A stretch of 64,000 nucleotides of DNA from Mycobacterium paraense (GCF_002101815.1 NZ_LQPM01000013.1:434001-498000); one strand, 5' to 3'; positions 40,310 to 49,417 are shown, numbered from the stretch's first letter. A program made the numbers and translations. Notes: a model not told the origin generated them from the sequence alone.

Positions 40310-41116
40310 TCACAGGGTCGCCGTGGCGCCGCGGTCCAATTCGACGATCCGATCGCCCATGCCGCGCCGCTTCATCTCCGCGACGAAGTCGGCCAGCGGC
40401 GAGGCGAACACGCCGTAGTCGTCGAAGTGGACGGGGATCATTGTGGGCAGCGCGAGCTTTGCCACCAGCTCCGCGCCCTGGCGGCCGTCCATGGTTACCG
40501 TCAGCCCGAACGGAAGCCGCCCGCCGGCCGGCAGCCGCGTCCCGCCGAGGTGCAGGATGCCGGCGTCGATCGAGTCGAAGCGCACGGGAATCTCGTCGAG
40601 CTCCTCCACCAGCAGGGTGTCGCCGGACACGTAGAGCCGGCGCACCGAGCGGTCGGCGCCGACGAATTCCAGCATGGTGCCCATCACCGGCGGCAGCAGC
40701 CGATGGGCCCCCAGCGGCGCGTGCCTTCCCGGCAGCGAGGTGAGGTGAATCATGTTGCCGCCCTTGGTGATCGTGTGCCGCTGCCACGTCGAGAGGCCGA
40801 GCGCGTGGCCGAAGCCACGGCGGTGCAGCCGCTTGGCGGCGTGGGGCGTGGTGACGATCGGCAGCCCCTTGTCGAGGCCCTTCTGTGAGACCCGGTCCCA
40901 GTGATCGCCGTGCATGTGCGACAGCACCACGGCGTCGATAGGCGGCAGTTCGTCGATGCTCAGCGCCGGTTCCCGCAGCCGCCTGGACACCAGCCCGTAG
41001 CCCAGGTAGGCGTGTTGCCCCCGGTGCAGGAAGTTCGGGTCGGTCAGCAGCGTGAGCCCGCCGGCGCTGATCAACGTCGTGGCGTTGCCCACGAAGGTGA
41101 CGGTGATGTCCATCAC
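40310..41116 (-). CDS. Metallo-beta-lactamase-fold hydrolase (UlaG-like)
   Basis: A 268-residue cytoplasmic hydrolase of the metallo-beta-lactamase fold, UlaG/RomA type: VTFVGNATTLI start, metal motif SHMHGDH (66-72), a second ligand in GRHAPLG, acidic ligand in YVSGDT and the last histidine in MIPVHFDDYGVF. The substrate is unknown; relatives act on phosphodiesters and lactones such as N-acyl phosphatidylethanolamine. The start is GTG 41116 or ATG 41113; neither has a clear ribosome-binding site. No ortholog sits here in M. tuberculosis. Confidence 0.85.
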   Translation of the reverse strand: MMDITVTFVGNATTLISAGGLTLLTDPNFLHRGQHAYLGYGLVSRRLREPALSIDELPPIDAVVLSHMHGDHWDRVSQKGLDKGLPIVTTPHAAKRLHRRGFGHALGLSTWQRHTITKGGNMIHLTSLPGRHAPLGAHRLLPPVMGTMLEFVGADRSVRRLYVSGDTLLVEELDEIPVRFDSIDAGILHLGGTRLPAGGRLPFGLTVTMDGRQGAELVAKLALPTMIPVHFDDYGVFASPLADFVAEMKRRGMGDRIVELDRGATATL

Positions 41117-41141
41117 CGCGGGCTACCCGGTCCCGCGGGGT

Positions 41142-41297
41142 TCACGCGGCCAGAATGACGGACGCGTCTAATCCGCCGAAACCAAGACCCGCGACCTCGT
41201 AGCTACCCCTGATCGTCGCCGCCCAGCGGTCCTCCGCCCGGCAGGCCCCTGCCACGTGGCCATGCTCCCGGGGGGAGGCATCGAGTAATCGTGTACC
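41142..41297 (-). pseudogene. Remnant of a beta-ketoacyl synthase C terminus
   Basis: Between two genes the minus strand carries an open stretch of 52 codons ending in GLGFGGLDASVILAA and a stop. GFGG-x-[ND]-[AC]-x-[VL] is the C-terminal signature of condensing enzymes (usually SFGFGGxNASLVL). There is no in-frame ATG/GTG start giving a domain, and the frame is closed upstream by TGA at 41300. The best reading is the decayed end of a ketosynthase gene; a chance match in a GC-rich spacer cannot be excluded. Confidence 0.35.
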
Positions 41298-41324
41298 TCA
41301 TCCGTGGCGCGGATCTCGGCCCGG

Positions 41325-42185
41325 CTACGGGCCCGGGCGGCGGCTGACGAACTCGCGGCGCACACCCGTCAGCGGATCGTCGAACTCGATGCGCTGCGCC
41401 AGCAACCGCAGCGGTGTGCTGAAATCGTCGGGTGGCACGTCAAACACGTTGGGGTACAACGGATCCCCCTCGATCGGCAGCCCGAGCGAGGCCATCTGCA
41501 CCCGCAGCTGGTGCGTGCGCCCGGTGCGCGGGGTCAGCCGGTACAGCCCGTCCGGTGAGACCAGCTCCACCAGCGTCTCCGCGTTCACCGCGCCCGGCTC
41601 GCAGAACGCCTGCAAAACGCCCCGGCGCTTCACGATCCGGCTGCGCACCACCCGCGGAAACACCAGGGCGGGGTCGACGGCCGCGCGCGCCAGATAGGTC
41701 TTGCGCACCGCACCCGCCGAAAACAGCGTCTGGTAGGCGCCGCGCACCTCGCGGCGCACCGTGAACAGCAGCACCCCGGCCGTCAGCCGGTCGAGCCGGT
41801 GCGCGGGGCTCAGCTCGGGCAGCCCCAGCTCGCGGCGCAGCCGCACCAGCGCGGTCTGCGCGACGTGCCGGCCCCGCGGCATGGTGGCCAGAAAGTGCGG
41901 CTTGTCGACGACGACGATGTCGTCGTCGCGATGCAGCACGGGGACCTCGAAGGGCACCGGGACCTCGTCGGGCAGCTCGCGGTAGAGGTAGACGAACGAC
42001 CCGGCGCGCAGCACCGTCGCGTCGTCGACCACCGCGCCGTCGGCGTCCACCACCTCCCCGGCCAGCACCTTCGCGCGGGCGGGCGCGCCGAAGCGCTCGG
42101 TCAGCTCGGCCAGCACCGGGCCGCCGCGCAGCCGCACCCGCGCCGGGCCGAGGCCGTCGCGCACCGGCAGCGGCGCGGGCCTCAA
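41325..42185 (-). CDS. RluA-type pseudouridine synthase (Rv3300c-like)
   Basis: A 286-residue RluA/RsuA-superfamily enzyme that isomerises uridine in RNA. An N-terminal S4-like part (VLAELTERFGAPARAKV) precedes the catalytic domain, with the catalytic aspartate in SPAHRLDRLTAGVL and the late motifs TPRTGRTHQLRVQM and GDPLYP. The target RNA is not known. TTG at 42185 overlaps the glpD2 stop as TTGA and gives full family coverage; an inner GTG is possible. In M. tuberculosis phoY1 lies between this gene and glpD2; here it is missing. Confidence 0.88.
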   Translation of the reverse strand: MRPAPLPVRDGLGPARVRLRGGPVLAELTERFGAPARAKVLAGEVVDADGAVVDDATVLRAGSFVYLYRELPDEVPVPFEVPVLHRDDDIVVVDKPHFLATMPRGRHVAQTALVRLRRELGLPELSPAHRLDRLTAGVLLFTVRREVRGAYQTLFSAGAVRKTYLARAAVDPALVFPRVVRSRIVKRRGVLQAFCEPGAVNAETLVELVSPDGLYRLTPRTGRTHQLRVQMASLGLPIEGDPLYPNVFDVPPDDFSTPLRLLAQRIEFDDPLTGVRREFVSRRPGP

Positions 42186-43906
42186 CTGAGCGGCACCGGC
42201 TCGAGGATCTCGGCGCGCGCCTCGGGCGCGCTGGCCCGCAGCTCGTCGGCCGACACGTCGTCGGGCTGGGCCTGCGACAGCACCTCGGCCTCCACCCGCG
42301 CGGTGTAGTTGGCCACCTCGCGGTCGATGTCCTCGGCGGTCCACCCCAGCACCGGCGCCACCACCTCGGCAACCTCGCGGGCGCAGTCGACGCCGCGGTG
42401 CGAGTACTCGATGGAAATGCGCATCCGGCGCGCCAGGATGTCCTCGAGGTGCAGGGCCCCCTCGGTGGTGACGGCGTAGAGGGCCTCCACCCGCAGGTAG
42501 CCCGGCGCCTCCTTGATCGGGCTGAGCAGGTCGGGGGTTTCGGCCGCCAGCTCCAGCACCTCGCCGATCAGCGAACCGTAGCGGTCCAGCAGGTGGCGCA
42601 CCCGGTACGGGTGCAGACCCTTCAGCGTCCCGACGTGTTCGACCTGGTTGACCAGCGCGAAGTACCCGTCGGCGCCCAGCAGGCTGACCTTCTCGGTGAT
42701 CGACGGCGCCACCCGGGCCGGCACGAACTGCGCGGCGGCGTCGATCGCGTCGGCGGCCATCACCCGGTAGGTGGTGTACTTCCCGCCGGCGATCGCGACG
42801 AGCCCGGGCGCGGGCACCGCGACGGCGTGCTCGCGGGACAGCTTGGAGGTTTCCTCGCTCTCCCCCGCCAGCAGCGGGCGCAGCCCGGCGTACACGCCGT
42901 CGATGTCGGCGTGGGTCAGCGGGGTGGCCAGCACGGTGTTGACTGTCCCCAGGATGTAGTCGATGTCGGCCTTGGTGGCCGCCGGGTGCGCGAGGTCGAG
43001 GTTCCAGTCGGTGTCGGTGGTGCCGATGATCCAGTGGCTGCCCCACGGTATGACGAACATCACCGACTTCTCGGTGCGCAGGATGATCGCGACGTCGCTG
43101 ACGATGCGGTCCCGCGGCACCACGACGTGCACGCCCTTGGACGCGCGGACCTGAAACCGGCCGCGCTGCTTGGACAGCGCCTGGATCTCGTCGGTCCACA
43201 CCCCGGTCGCGTTGACCACGACGTGGCCGCGGACCTCGGTGATCGACCCGTCCTCGGAGTCGCGGACCCGCACGCCGGTCACCCGGTCGCCCTCGCGCAG
43301 CAGCGCGACCACCTGGGTGGAGGACCGCACCACCGCGCCGTAGTGCGCCGCGGTGCGCGCGACCGTCATCGTGTGGCGCGCGTCGTCGACGACGGTGTCG
43401 TAGTAGCGGATCCCGCCGATCAGCGAGGTGCGCTTGAGGCCCGGGCTCAGCCGCAGCGCACCCGCCCGGGTCAAATGCTTTTGCGCGGGAACGGATTTCG
43501 CGCCGCCCAGGCGGTCGTAGAGGAAGATGCCGGCGGCGGTGTAGGGGCGTTCCCACACCCGGTGCGTCAGCGGGAACAGGAAGGGCATCGGCTTGACCAG
43601 ATGCGGCGCCAGCTTGGTCAGCGACAGCTCGCGCTCGTACAGCGCCTCGCGCACCAGGCCGAACTCCAGCTGCTCGAGGTAGCGCAGCCCGCCGTGGAAC
43701 ATCTTCGACGACCGGCTCGAGGTGCCCGACGCGAAATCGCGCGCCTCCACCAGCGCCACCTTGAGCCCGCGGGTGGCGGCGTCCAGCGCGCAGCCGGAGC
43801 CGACCACCCCGCCGCCGATGACGACCACGTCGAACTGCTCGGCGCCCAGCCGCTCCCAGGCCAGCGTGCGTTGCTGCGGTCCCAGGGCGTCGATCTGGTC
43901 GCTCAC
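42182..43906 (-). CDS. glpD2: Glycerol-3-phosphate dehydrogenase GlpD2
   Basis: FAD-dependent sn-glycerol-3-phosphate dehydrogenase of 574 residues, passing electrons to the quinone pool while making dihydroxyacetone phosphate. FAD-binding VVVIGGGVVGSGCALDAATRG, the SSRSSKMFHGGLRYLE substrate loop and the C-terminal GlpO-type domain are intact. GTG at 43906 has AGGAG 8 bases upstream. A 12-bp palindrome sits 29 bases before it. It lies 51 bases after lpdA, so the two may share a transcript. Ortholog of Rv3302c. Confidence 0.94.
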   Translation of the reverse strand: MSDQIDALGPQQRTLAWERLGAEQFDVVVIGGGVVGSGCALDAATRGLKVALVEARDFASGTSSRSSKMFHGGLRYLEQLEFGLVREALYERELSLTKLAPHLVKPMPFLFPLTHRVWERPYTAAGIFLYDRLGGAKSVPAQKHLTRAGALRLSPGLKRTSLIGGIRYYDTVVDDARHTMTVARTAAHYGAVVRSSTQVVALLREGDRVTGVRVRDSEDGSITEVRGHVVVNATGVWTDEIQALSKQRGRFQVRASKGVHVVVPRDRIVSDVAIILRTEKSVMFVIPWGSHWIIGTTDTDWNLDLAHPAATKADIDYILGTVNTVLATPLTHADIDGVYAGLRPLLAGESEETSKLSREHAVAVPAPGLVAIAGGKYTTYRVMAADAIDAAAQFVPARVAPSITEKVSLLGADGYFALVNQVEHVGTLKGLHPYRVRHLLDRYGSLIGEVLELAAETPDLLSPIKEAPGYLRVEALYAVTTEGALHLEDILARRMRISIEYSHRGVDCAREVAEVVAPVLGWTAEDIDREVANYTARVEAEVLSQAQPDDVSADELRASAPEARAEILEPVPLS

Positions 43907-43934
43907 TGCGGGGGCTCCTGTCCGGTTACTCGTC

Positions 43935-43946
43935 GGTAGCGCTACC
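43935..43946. promoter_or_regulatory. 12-bp palindrome before glpD2
   Basis: GGTAGCGCTACC, perfectly self-complementary, 29 bases upstream of the glpD2 start and just after the lpdA stop (43958). A repressor site is likely for a catabolic gene, but no regulator can be named. Confidence 0.4.
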
Positions 43947-43957
43947 CAGGCTAGTGG

Positions 43958-45388
43958 CTAATCCAGATCGTCGTGGGCCATCAGCCGGCGCGCGGCCTCG
44001 GTGATCGAACCGGACAACGACGGGTAAACGGCCAGCGTCTGCGCCAGTTCGTTGACCGTGATGCGGTTTTGCACGGCTACCGCGATCGGCAGGATCAGCT
44101 CGGAGGCGATCGGCGCCACCACCACGCCGCCGATCACCACGCCGGTGGACTTGCGGCAGAACATCTTGACGAACCCTTGCCGCAGGCCCGACATCTTCGC
44201 GCGCGCGTTGGTGCGCAGCGGCAGCATGATCGTCCGCGCCGGCACCGAACCGTCGTCGATCATCGACTGCGGCACCCCGACGGCGGCGATCTCGGGCCTG
44301 GTGAACACCGTCGCGGCCACCGTGCGCAGCCGGATCGGGCTGACGCCCTCGCCCAGCGCGTGATACATCGCGATCCGGCCCTGCATGGCCGCGACGGACG
44401 CCAACAGCAGCAGCCCCGTGCAGTCGCCCGCGGCATAGATGCCGGGCACCGACGTGCGCGACACCCGGTCGACCCGCAGGTAGTCGCCGCGGCCCAGCTC
44501 GATGCCGACCCGTTCCAGCCCGAGGCCGCCGGTGTTGGGCACCGAGCCGATGGTCATCAGGGCGTGGCTGCCCTCGACGGTGCGCCCGTCGGTCATGGTG
44601 ACCAGCACCCCGGCATCGGTGCGGGTGACCGACTCGGCGCGGGCGTTCTTGACCAGCTGGACGCCCCGCTCGGAGAACGACTCCTCCAGCACGAGCGCCG
44701 CGTCGGCGTCCTCGTACGGCAGCACCCGGTCGCGGCTGGCCGCCACGGTCACCGGGACGCCCAGCTCGGTGTAGGCGCTGACGAACTCGGCGCCGGTGAC
44801 CCCCGAGCCGACCACGATCAGGTGCTCGGGCAGCGCCTCCAGGTCGTAGAGCTGCCGCCAGGTCAGGATGCGTTCGCCGTCGGGCTGGGCCGACGGCAGG
44901 ATCCGCGGGCTGGCGCCGGTGGCGATCAGCACGACGTCGGCCTCGTGCTCGCTGGTAACGGGGCCGTCGGGCCCCAGACCAGGATGGGTGGCCCTGATGC
45001 GGTGCTTGGCCAGCCCGGGCGTCGGGTCGATCAGCTCGCCGCGGCCCGCGACCACGTGCACGCCCACGGCGAGCAGCTGGGCGGTGATGTCGGCCGACTG
45101 GTCGGCGGCCAGCGTCCGCACCCGGGCGTGGATCTGCGGCAACGAGATCTTGGCGTCCTCGATGTCGATGTCGAAGCCCAGCCGCGGGGCGCGGCGCAGT
45201 TCGGTGCGCAGCCCGGTGGAGGCGATGAACGTCTTCGACGGCACGCAGTCGTCCAGGACGGCCGCCCCGCCGACCCCGTCGGAGTCGATCACGGTGACGT
45301 GGGTGGTGTCGGGGTGTGAGGTGGCGGCGACCAGGGCGGCTTCGTAACCGGCCGGCCCCCCACCGAGGATCACGATGCGCGTCACCAC
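43958..45388 (-). CDS. lpdA: NAD(P)H quinone reductase LpdA
   Basis: Flavoprotein disulfide-reductase-fold enzyme of 476 residues that lacks the redox disulfide: the usual GGTCxxxGCxPSK is GGAAVLDDCVPSK, keeping only C48. It therefore cannot act as lipoamide dehydrogenase; the M. tuberculosis homolog (Rv3303c) reduces quinones with NAD(P)H and helps resist oxidative stress. FAD loop ILGGGPAGYEAA and NAD(P) loop VVGSGVTGAEF are intact. GTG at 45388 lies 7 bases after TAGGTT (45401-45396) on the minus strand, so it is likely leaderless. Confidence 0.93.
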   Translation of the reverse strand: MVTRIVILGGGPAGYEAALVAATSHPDTTHVTVIDSDGVGGAAVLDDCVPSKTFIASTGLRTELRRAPRLGFDIDIEDAKISLPQIHARVRTLAADQSADITAQLLAVGVHVVAGRGELIDPTPGLAKHRIRATHPGLGPDGPVTSEHEADVVLIATGASPRILPSAQPDGERILTWRQLYDLEALPEHLIVVGSGVTGAEFVSAYTELGVPVTVAASRDRVLPYEDADAALVLEESFSERGVQLVKNARAESVTRTDAGVLVTMTDGRTVEGSHALMTIGSVPNTGGLGLERVGIELGRGDYLRVDRVSRTSVPGIYAAGDCTGLLLLASVAAMQGRIAMYHALGEGVSPIRLRTVAATVFTRPEIAAVGVPQSMIDDGSVPARTIMLPLRTNARAKMSGLRQGFVKMFCRKSTGVVIGGVVVAPIASELILPIAVAVQNRITVNELAQTLAVYPSLSGSITEAARRLMAHDDLD

Positions 45389-45395
45389 AAGGCCT

Positions 45396-45401
45396 AACCT
45401 A
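45396..45401 (-). promoter_or_regulatory. -10 element of lpdA
   Basis: TAGGTT on the minus strand ends 7 bases before the GTG at 45388. Together with the divergent TAAGCT at 45461-45466 it sets up back-to-back leaderless promoters. Confidence 0.4.
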
Positions 45402-45460
45402 ACCGCGCGCCGGGAAGCCCGCTAAACGCTCGGGTGAATACCGCGCGAGCGTGCGACGTT

Positions 45461-45466
45461 TAAGCT
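45461..45466 (+). promoter_or_regulatory. -10 element of the Rv3304-like gene
   Basis: TAAGCT ends 6 bases before the GTG at 45473. The same hexamer stands before deoD. No ribosome-binding site is present. Confidence 0.4.
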
Positions 45467-45472
45467 TTCTCC

Positions 45473-45952
45473 GTGCCGCTCTACGCCGCGTACGGGTCGA
45501 ACATGGATCCCGAGCAGATGCTCAAGCGCGCACCGCACTCGCCGATGGCCGGAACCGGCTGGCTGCACGGGTGGCGGTTGACGTTCGGCGGGGAGGACAT
45601 CGGCTGGGAGGGGGCCCTGGCGACCATCGTCGAGGACCCCGGTTCGAAGGTGTTCGTCGTGCTCTACGACATGACGCCGGCCGACGAGGTCAACCTCGAC
45701 CGCTGGGAGGGCTCCGAGTTCGGGGTGCACAAGAAGATCCGGTGCCGGGTCGAGCGGATCTCGTCGGACACCACCACCGATCCCGCGCTGGCGTGGCTGT
45801 ACGTGCTGGACGCCTGGGAGGGCGGGCTGCCGTCGGCGCGCTACCTCGGCGTGATGGCCGACGCCGCCGAAATCGCCGGTGCGCCAGAGGATTACGTGCA
45901 CGACCTGCGGAACCGGCCCGCCAGCAACATCGGCCCGGGGACCAGCGGCTAA
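45473..45952 (+). CDS. Gamma-glutamylcyclotransferase-like protein (Rv3304-like)
   Basis: A 159-residue protein of the gamma-glutamylcyclotransferase fold. The N-terminal LYAAYGSNMDPEQM is the family substrate loop, and LDRWEGSEFGVHKKI carries the conserved acidic and aromatic residues (the catalytic glutamate is probably the E of WEGSEF). It may remove gamma-glutamyl groups as 5-oxoproline, or be a relative with another amide substrate. Leaderless GTG start. Ortholog of Rv3304 by position. Confidence 0.85.
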   Translation: MPLYAAYGSNMDPEQMLKRAPHSPMAGTGWLHGWRLTFGGEDIGWEGALATIVEDPGSKVFVVLYDMTPADEVNLDRWEGSEFGVHKKIRCRVERISSDTTTDPALAWLYVLDAWEGGLPSARYLGVMADAAEIAGAPEDYVHDLRNRPASNIGPGTSG

Positions 45953-46069
45953 GACCCCGCGGGCGGGGAAATTCATTCGCCTGCCGGCGAAGCGCAGGGT
46001 AGACAGGCAGGCCGGAACTCGTTGAACGGCCCGTCGCTCGATGCGGCGACCGAGGAAGGGAACTCGCCC

Positions 46070-46984
46070 GTGTCAATCCTGTCCGTGCCCATGGTCGCCG
46101 ACGCCGTCGCGCGAACGCTCGCGGCGACGATCCGGCCCGGCCCCAAGGCCGCCGTGCGCCTCCCCGAGATCGGGGGCCGGACCTGCGAAGTCAGCATCCC
46201 GACCGGGCTGGGCCCGGTCCGCGCCACCGTCTACCACCCGGCCATGTCCGAGACCAGGCCGCCCGTCTACGTCAACGTGCACGGCGGCGGATTCGTGATC
46301 GGGCACCCCGAACAGGACGACCCGTGGTGCCGATACCTGGCCGCCAACGCCGGTGTGGTCGTGGTCAACCCGGACTATGTCGTGGCGCCGCGACACCGCT
46401 TCCCGGCGGCGCCGCATCAGGTCTACGAGATCGTCTGCTGGGCGGCCGACCGCGCACGCGAGTGGGACGGGGGGCGACTGTGCGTCGGTGGGCAAAGCGC
46501 GGGCGGCAACCTCAGCGCCGCGGCCGCGCGGCTGGCGCTGGAGAACCACGGCCCGCGAATCGCTCTGCAGGTGCTGCATTACGCGCCGCTTGACCTGGTG
46601 ACGCCCGCCCGTGACAAGGCCTCCCCGGTGGGCCGCCGGGCGGTGCTGAAACCGTGGATGGGCGAGGTCTTCGACACCGCCTACATACCCGACCCGGCTC
46701 AGCGCCGCCACCGCCTCGCCTCCCCGGCGTGGGGCGACAACGCCGCCGAAATCGCCGGCATAGCACCGGCTTTGGTCGTGACGGCCGAACACGATCGGCT
46801 CCGCGACGAGGCCCGCGCCTACGCGGACAAGCTCGACGCCGTCGGGGCGCTGGCGGAGTACTACGAGGTGGCCGGGGTGGACCACGGCTACAACATCATG
46901 AGCGACGCCCTCGACGTCACGCGGCGAAGCTACGCGCACATCGCCGGCCACGTCGCGCGCGCCACCTCGACGCGCGCCGGCTAG
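46070..46984 (+). CDS. Alpha/beta hydrolase, hormone-sensitive-lipase family
   Basis: A 304-residue HSL-type esterase. Oxyanion motif VHGGGFVIG, nucleophile in GGQSAGGN, the acid in AEHDRLRDE and the histidine in GVDHGYN form a full triad. No signal peptide, so probably cytoplasmic, acting on short- to medium-chain esters. GTG at 46070 has AGGAAGG upstream; the frame runs to TTG 46022 without domain content. The stop codon overlaps that of convergent amiA1 in a shared CTAG. It is not at this place in M. tuberculosis. Confidence 0.86.
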   Translation: MSILSVPMVADAVARTLAATIRPGPKAAVRLPEIGGRTCEVSIPTGLGPVRATVYHPAMSETRPPVYVNVHGGGFVIGHPEQDDPWCRYLAANAGVVVVNPDYVVAPRHRFPAAPHQVYEIVCWAADRAREWDGGRLCVGGQSAGGNLSAAAARLALENHGPRIALQVLHYAPLDLVTPARDKASPVGRRAVLKPWMGEVFDTAYIPDPAQRRHRLASPAWGDNAAEIAGIAPALVVTAEHDRLRDEARAYADKLDAVGALAEYYEVAGVDHGYNIMSDALDVTRRSYAHIAGHVARATSTRAG

Positions 46985-48150
46985 AAGAGCGCCGCCTGCT
47001 CGACGATGTTGACCATCACGCGCAGCCCGATGGCCAGGGCCCGCTCGTCGAGGTCGAAGTTGGGCTGGTGCAGATCCAGCTGCGGGCCCTCGCCCGGCCA
47101 CACGCCCAGGCGGGCCATCGCGCCGGGGATCTCCTCGAGATACCAGGAGAAGTCCTCGCCACCGCCGGACTGCCGGGTGTCGGCCAGCGCGTCGGGGGCG
47201 ACGGCCTCGATGGCGTGGGTGAGGATGCGCGTCGAGACGTCCTCGTTGACCACCGGCGGCACCCCGCGCCGGTAGGCAAGCGTGTGCTCGATCGCCAGCG
47301 GCGACAGCAGCGCCGTCACCGTCTCGCGGATGATGTCCTGCATCGCGACCCAGGTCTGGCGGCTCGCGGTGCGCACGGTGCCGGCCAGCACGCCGGTCTG
47401 CGGGATCGCGTTGGGGGCCACCCCGGCGTTCACGGCGCCCCACACCAGCACCGTGCCATTGCGCGGGTCGATGCGCCGCGACAGCACCCCCGGCAGCCCG
47501 GTGATCAGCGTGCCGAGGCCGTAGACCAGGTCGGCGGTCAGGTGCGGCCGCGAGGTGTGCCCGCCCGGCGAATACAGCGTGATCTCCAGCTGGTCGGCCG
47601 CCGAGGTGATCGGGCCTTGCCGCACCGCGACCTTGCCGACCTCGAGCCGCGGATCACAGTGCAGCGCGAAGATCCGCGACACCCCGGACAGCGCCCCGGC
47701 GGCGATCGCGTCGATCGCCCCGCCCGGCATCAGCTCCTCGGCGGCCTGGAAGATCAGCCGCACCCCGATCGGCAGCTCCGGCACCGACGCCAGCGCGAGC
47801 GCGGTGCCCAGCAGGATGGCGGTGTGCGCGTCGTGCCCGCAGGCGTGCGCGACGTTGGGCATCGTCGAGGTGTAGGGCGCGTCGGTCCGCTCGGCCATGG
47901 GCAGGGCGTCCATGTCGGCCCGCAGCGCGATCCTCGGTTCGTGCTCGGGGCCCAGGTCGCAGACCAGCCCGGTCCCGCCGGGCAGCACCTTCGGGTTCAG
48001 CCCCGCGTCCGCCAGCCGCTCGGCGACGAACTGCGTCGTCGCGTACTCCTGGCGTCCCAGCTCCGGGTAGCGGTGGATGTGCCGGCGCCACGAGACCAGG
48101 TCGTCGTGGTGTGCGGCCAACCACGACTCGGCGCTGTCGACCAGGCTCAT
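46981..48150 (-). CDS. amiA1: M20-family amidohydrolase AmiA1
   Basis: Peptidase-M20/amidohydrolase of 389 residues, hydrolysing N-acyl amino acids or similar amides with two metals. Metal ligands in ACGHDAH, QAAEELMPGG, ALHCDPRLEVG and the late SGGGEDFSWY segment; dimerisation insert about 190-300. The ATG overlaps the amiB1 stop (ATGA), so the two are cotranslated. The substrate is unproven. Ortholog of Rv3305c. Confidence 0.9.
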   Translation of the reverse strand: MSLVDSAESWLAAHHDDLVSWRRHIHRYPELGRQEYATTQFVAERLADAGLNPKVLPGGTGLVCDLGPEHEPRIALRADMDALPMAERTDAPYTSTMPNVAHACGHDAHTAILLGTALALASVPELPIGVRLIFQAAEELMPGGAIDAIAAGALSGVSRIFALHCDPRLEVGKVAVRQGPITSAADQLEITLYSPGGHTSRPHLTADLVYGLGTLITGLPGVLSRRIDPRNGTVLVWGAVNAGVAPNAIPQTGVLAGTVRTASRQTWVAMQDIIRETVTALLSPLAIEHTLAYRRGVPPVVNEDVSTRILTHAIEAVAPDALADTRQSGGGEDFSWYLEEIPGAMARLGVWPGEGPQLDLHQPNFDLDERALAIGLRVMVNIVEQAALF

Positions 48151-49331
48151 GCGCGCACCCCTCGCCGCTGTTGGGCCTCCAGCACCCGGTCGCGTTCGCC
48201 GGGGGTCTGGGCGAGGTGAACGACGGTGCGCGCCAACATGATCGCGCCGTCGACGACGGCGCGGTCGGCGCTGGGACCCGCGGCGGCGGCGGCGAAGGCG
48301 CGCTGATGCACCGTCGCGCCGCCGGCGTCGACGCCGATCACCGGATGGATGCCGGGCAGCACCTTCGTCACGTTGCCCATGTCGGTGCTGCCCATCGGCA
48401 GCGCCGTCTCGAATTCGGCCGCCACCGGCTCGCGGCCGAGCCGGCGCATCTCGTCCCGGAAGATGTCGGCCAGCCAAGGGTCCGGGTTGAGCTCGGCGTA
48501 CGGCGGGGCGGGGCAGTCGATCTCGTACTCGCAGCCCGCGGCCAGCGCGCCCGCGGCGAAGCACGCGTACATCCGGCCCTCCAGCTGCCGCAGCGAGTCG
48601 GAATCGAACGCCCGCATCGCGTACTGCAGCGTGGTGTGCCCGGGGATGACGTTGACCGCCTGCCCGCCGTTGGTGACGATCCCGTGCACCATTTGTCCCG
48701 GCGCCAACTGCTGGCGCAGCAGCCCGACGGCCACCTGCGCGACGGTCAGGGCGTCGGCGGCGTTGAGCCCGAGGAACGGCGCGACGGCCGCGTGCGATTC
48801 CTTGCCCCGGTAGTCCACCGTCACTTCCGACAACGCCAGCGAGCGGGCCGCGGCGATGTCCGTCGGCCCGGGATGCACCATCACCGCCACCGCGACGTCG
48901 TCGAACGTCCCGGCCTCGAGCAGCAGCGCCTTGCCGCCGCCGGCCTCCTCGGCCGGAGTGCCCAGCAGAGCGACCCGCAGCCCCAGGTCGTCGGCCACCT
49001 CGGCCAGCGCCAGCGCGGCCCCCACCGCCGACGCGGCGATGATGTTGTGGCCGCAGGCGTGCCCGATCTCGGGCAGCGCGTCGTACTCCGCACACACCCC
49101 GACGACCAGCGGCCCGCTGCCGAAGTCGGCGCGGAACGCGGTGTCCAGACCGCCCGCGCGCGGGGTGATCTCGAAACCGCGCTCGGCGACCAGCGCCTGC
49201 GCCTTGGCGCAGCTGCGGTGCTCGGCGAACGCGAGCTCGGGCTCGGCATGGATGGCGTGGGACAACTCGACGAGGTCGGGGCCGCGTCGCCGCACGACAT
49301 CCTCAACGCTGTCTAACGGGGCGGTTGGCAC
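48147..49331 (-). CDS. amiB1: M20-family amidohydrolase AmiB1
   Basis: A 394-residue M20D-type amidohydrolase, paralogous to AmiA1. EYDALPEIGHACGHN carries the first metal ligands, GTPAEEAGGGK the bridging glutamates and MVHPGPTD another ligand. Relatives cleave p-aminobenzoyl-glutamate or acyl-amino acids; the substrate here is unknown. GTG at 49331 heads a two-gene operon with amiA1. Ortholog of Rv3306c. Confidence 0.9.
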   Translation of the reverse strand: MPTAPLDSVEDVVRRRGPDLVELSHAIHAEPELAFAEHRSCAKAQALVAERGFEITPRAGGLDTAFRADFGSGPLVVGVCAEYDALPEIGHACGHNIIAASAVGAALALAEVADDLGLRVALLGTPAEEAGGGKALLLEAGTFDDVAVAVMVHPGPTDIAAARSLALSEVTVDYRGKESHAAVAPFLGLNAADALTVAQVAVGLLRQQLAPGQMVHGIVTNGGQAVNVIPGHTTLQYAMRAFDSDSLRQLEGRMYACFAAGALAAGCEYEIDCPAPPYAELNPDPWLADIFRDEMRRLGREPVAAEFETALPMGSTDMGNVTKVLPGIHPVIGVDAGGATVHQRAFAAAAAGPSADRAVVDGAIMLARTVVHLAQTPGERDRVLEAQQRRGVRA

Positions 49332-49411
49332 CCTCGCAGTATCCCACCGCCGCGATCCGGCCCCGTCATCCGAAGTCGTTCCGGCATCCCGCGCGCACGA
49401 ACCAAACCGTT

Positions 49412-49417
49412 TACTAT
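49412..49417 (+). promoter_or_regulatory. -10 candidate of the PPE-MPTR gene
   Basis: TACTAT in an AT-rich patch (49400-49500), unlike the GC-rich surroundings. Transcription from here would give a leader of about 80 bases before the ATG at 49505. Confidence 0.35.

Noticed and set aside
41168..41365. A 65-residue minus-strand frame in the spacer after the rluA-like gene
   Set aside because: R/S/A-rich, no ribosome-binding site, overlaps the rluA-like gene end; the alternative frame with the ketosynthase-like tail is more convincing.
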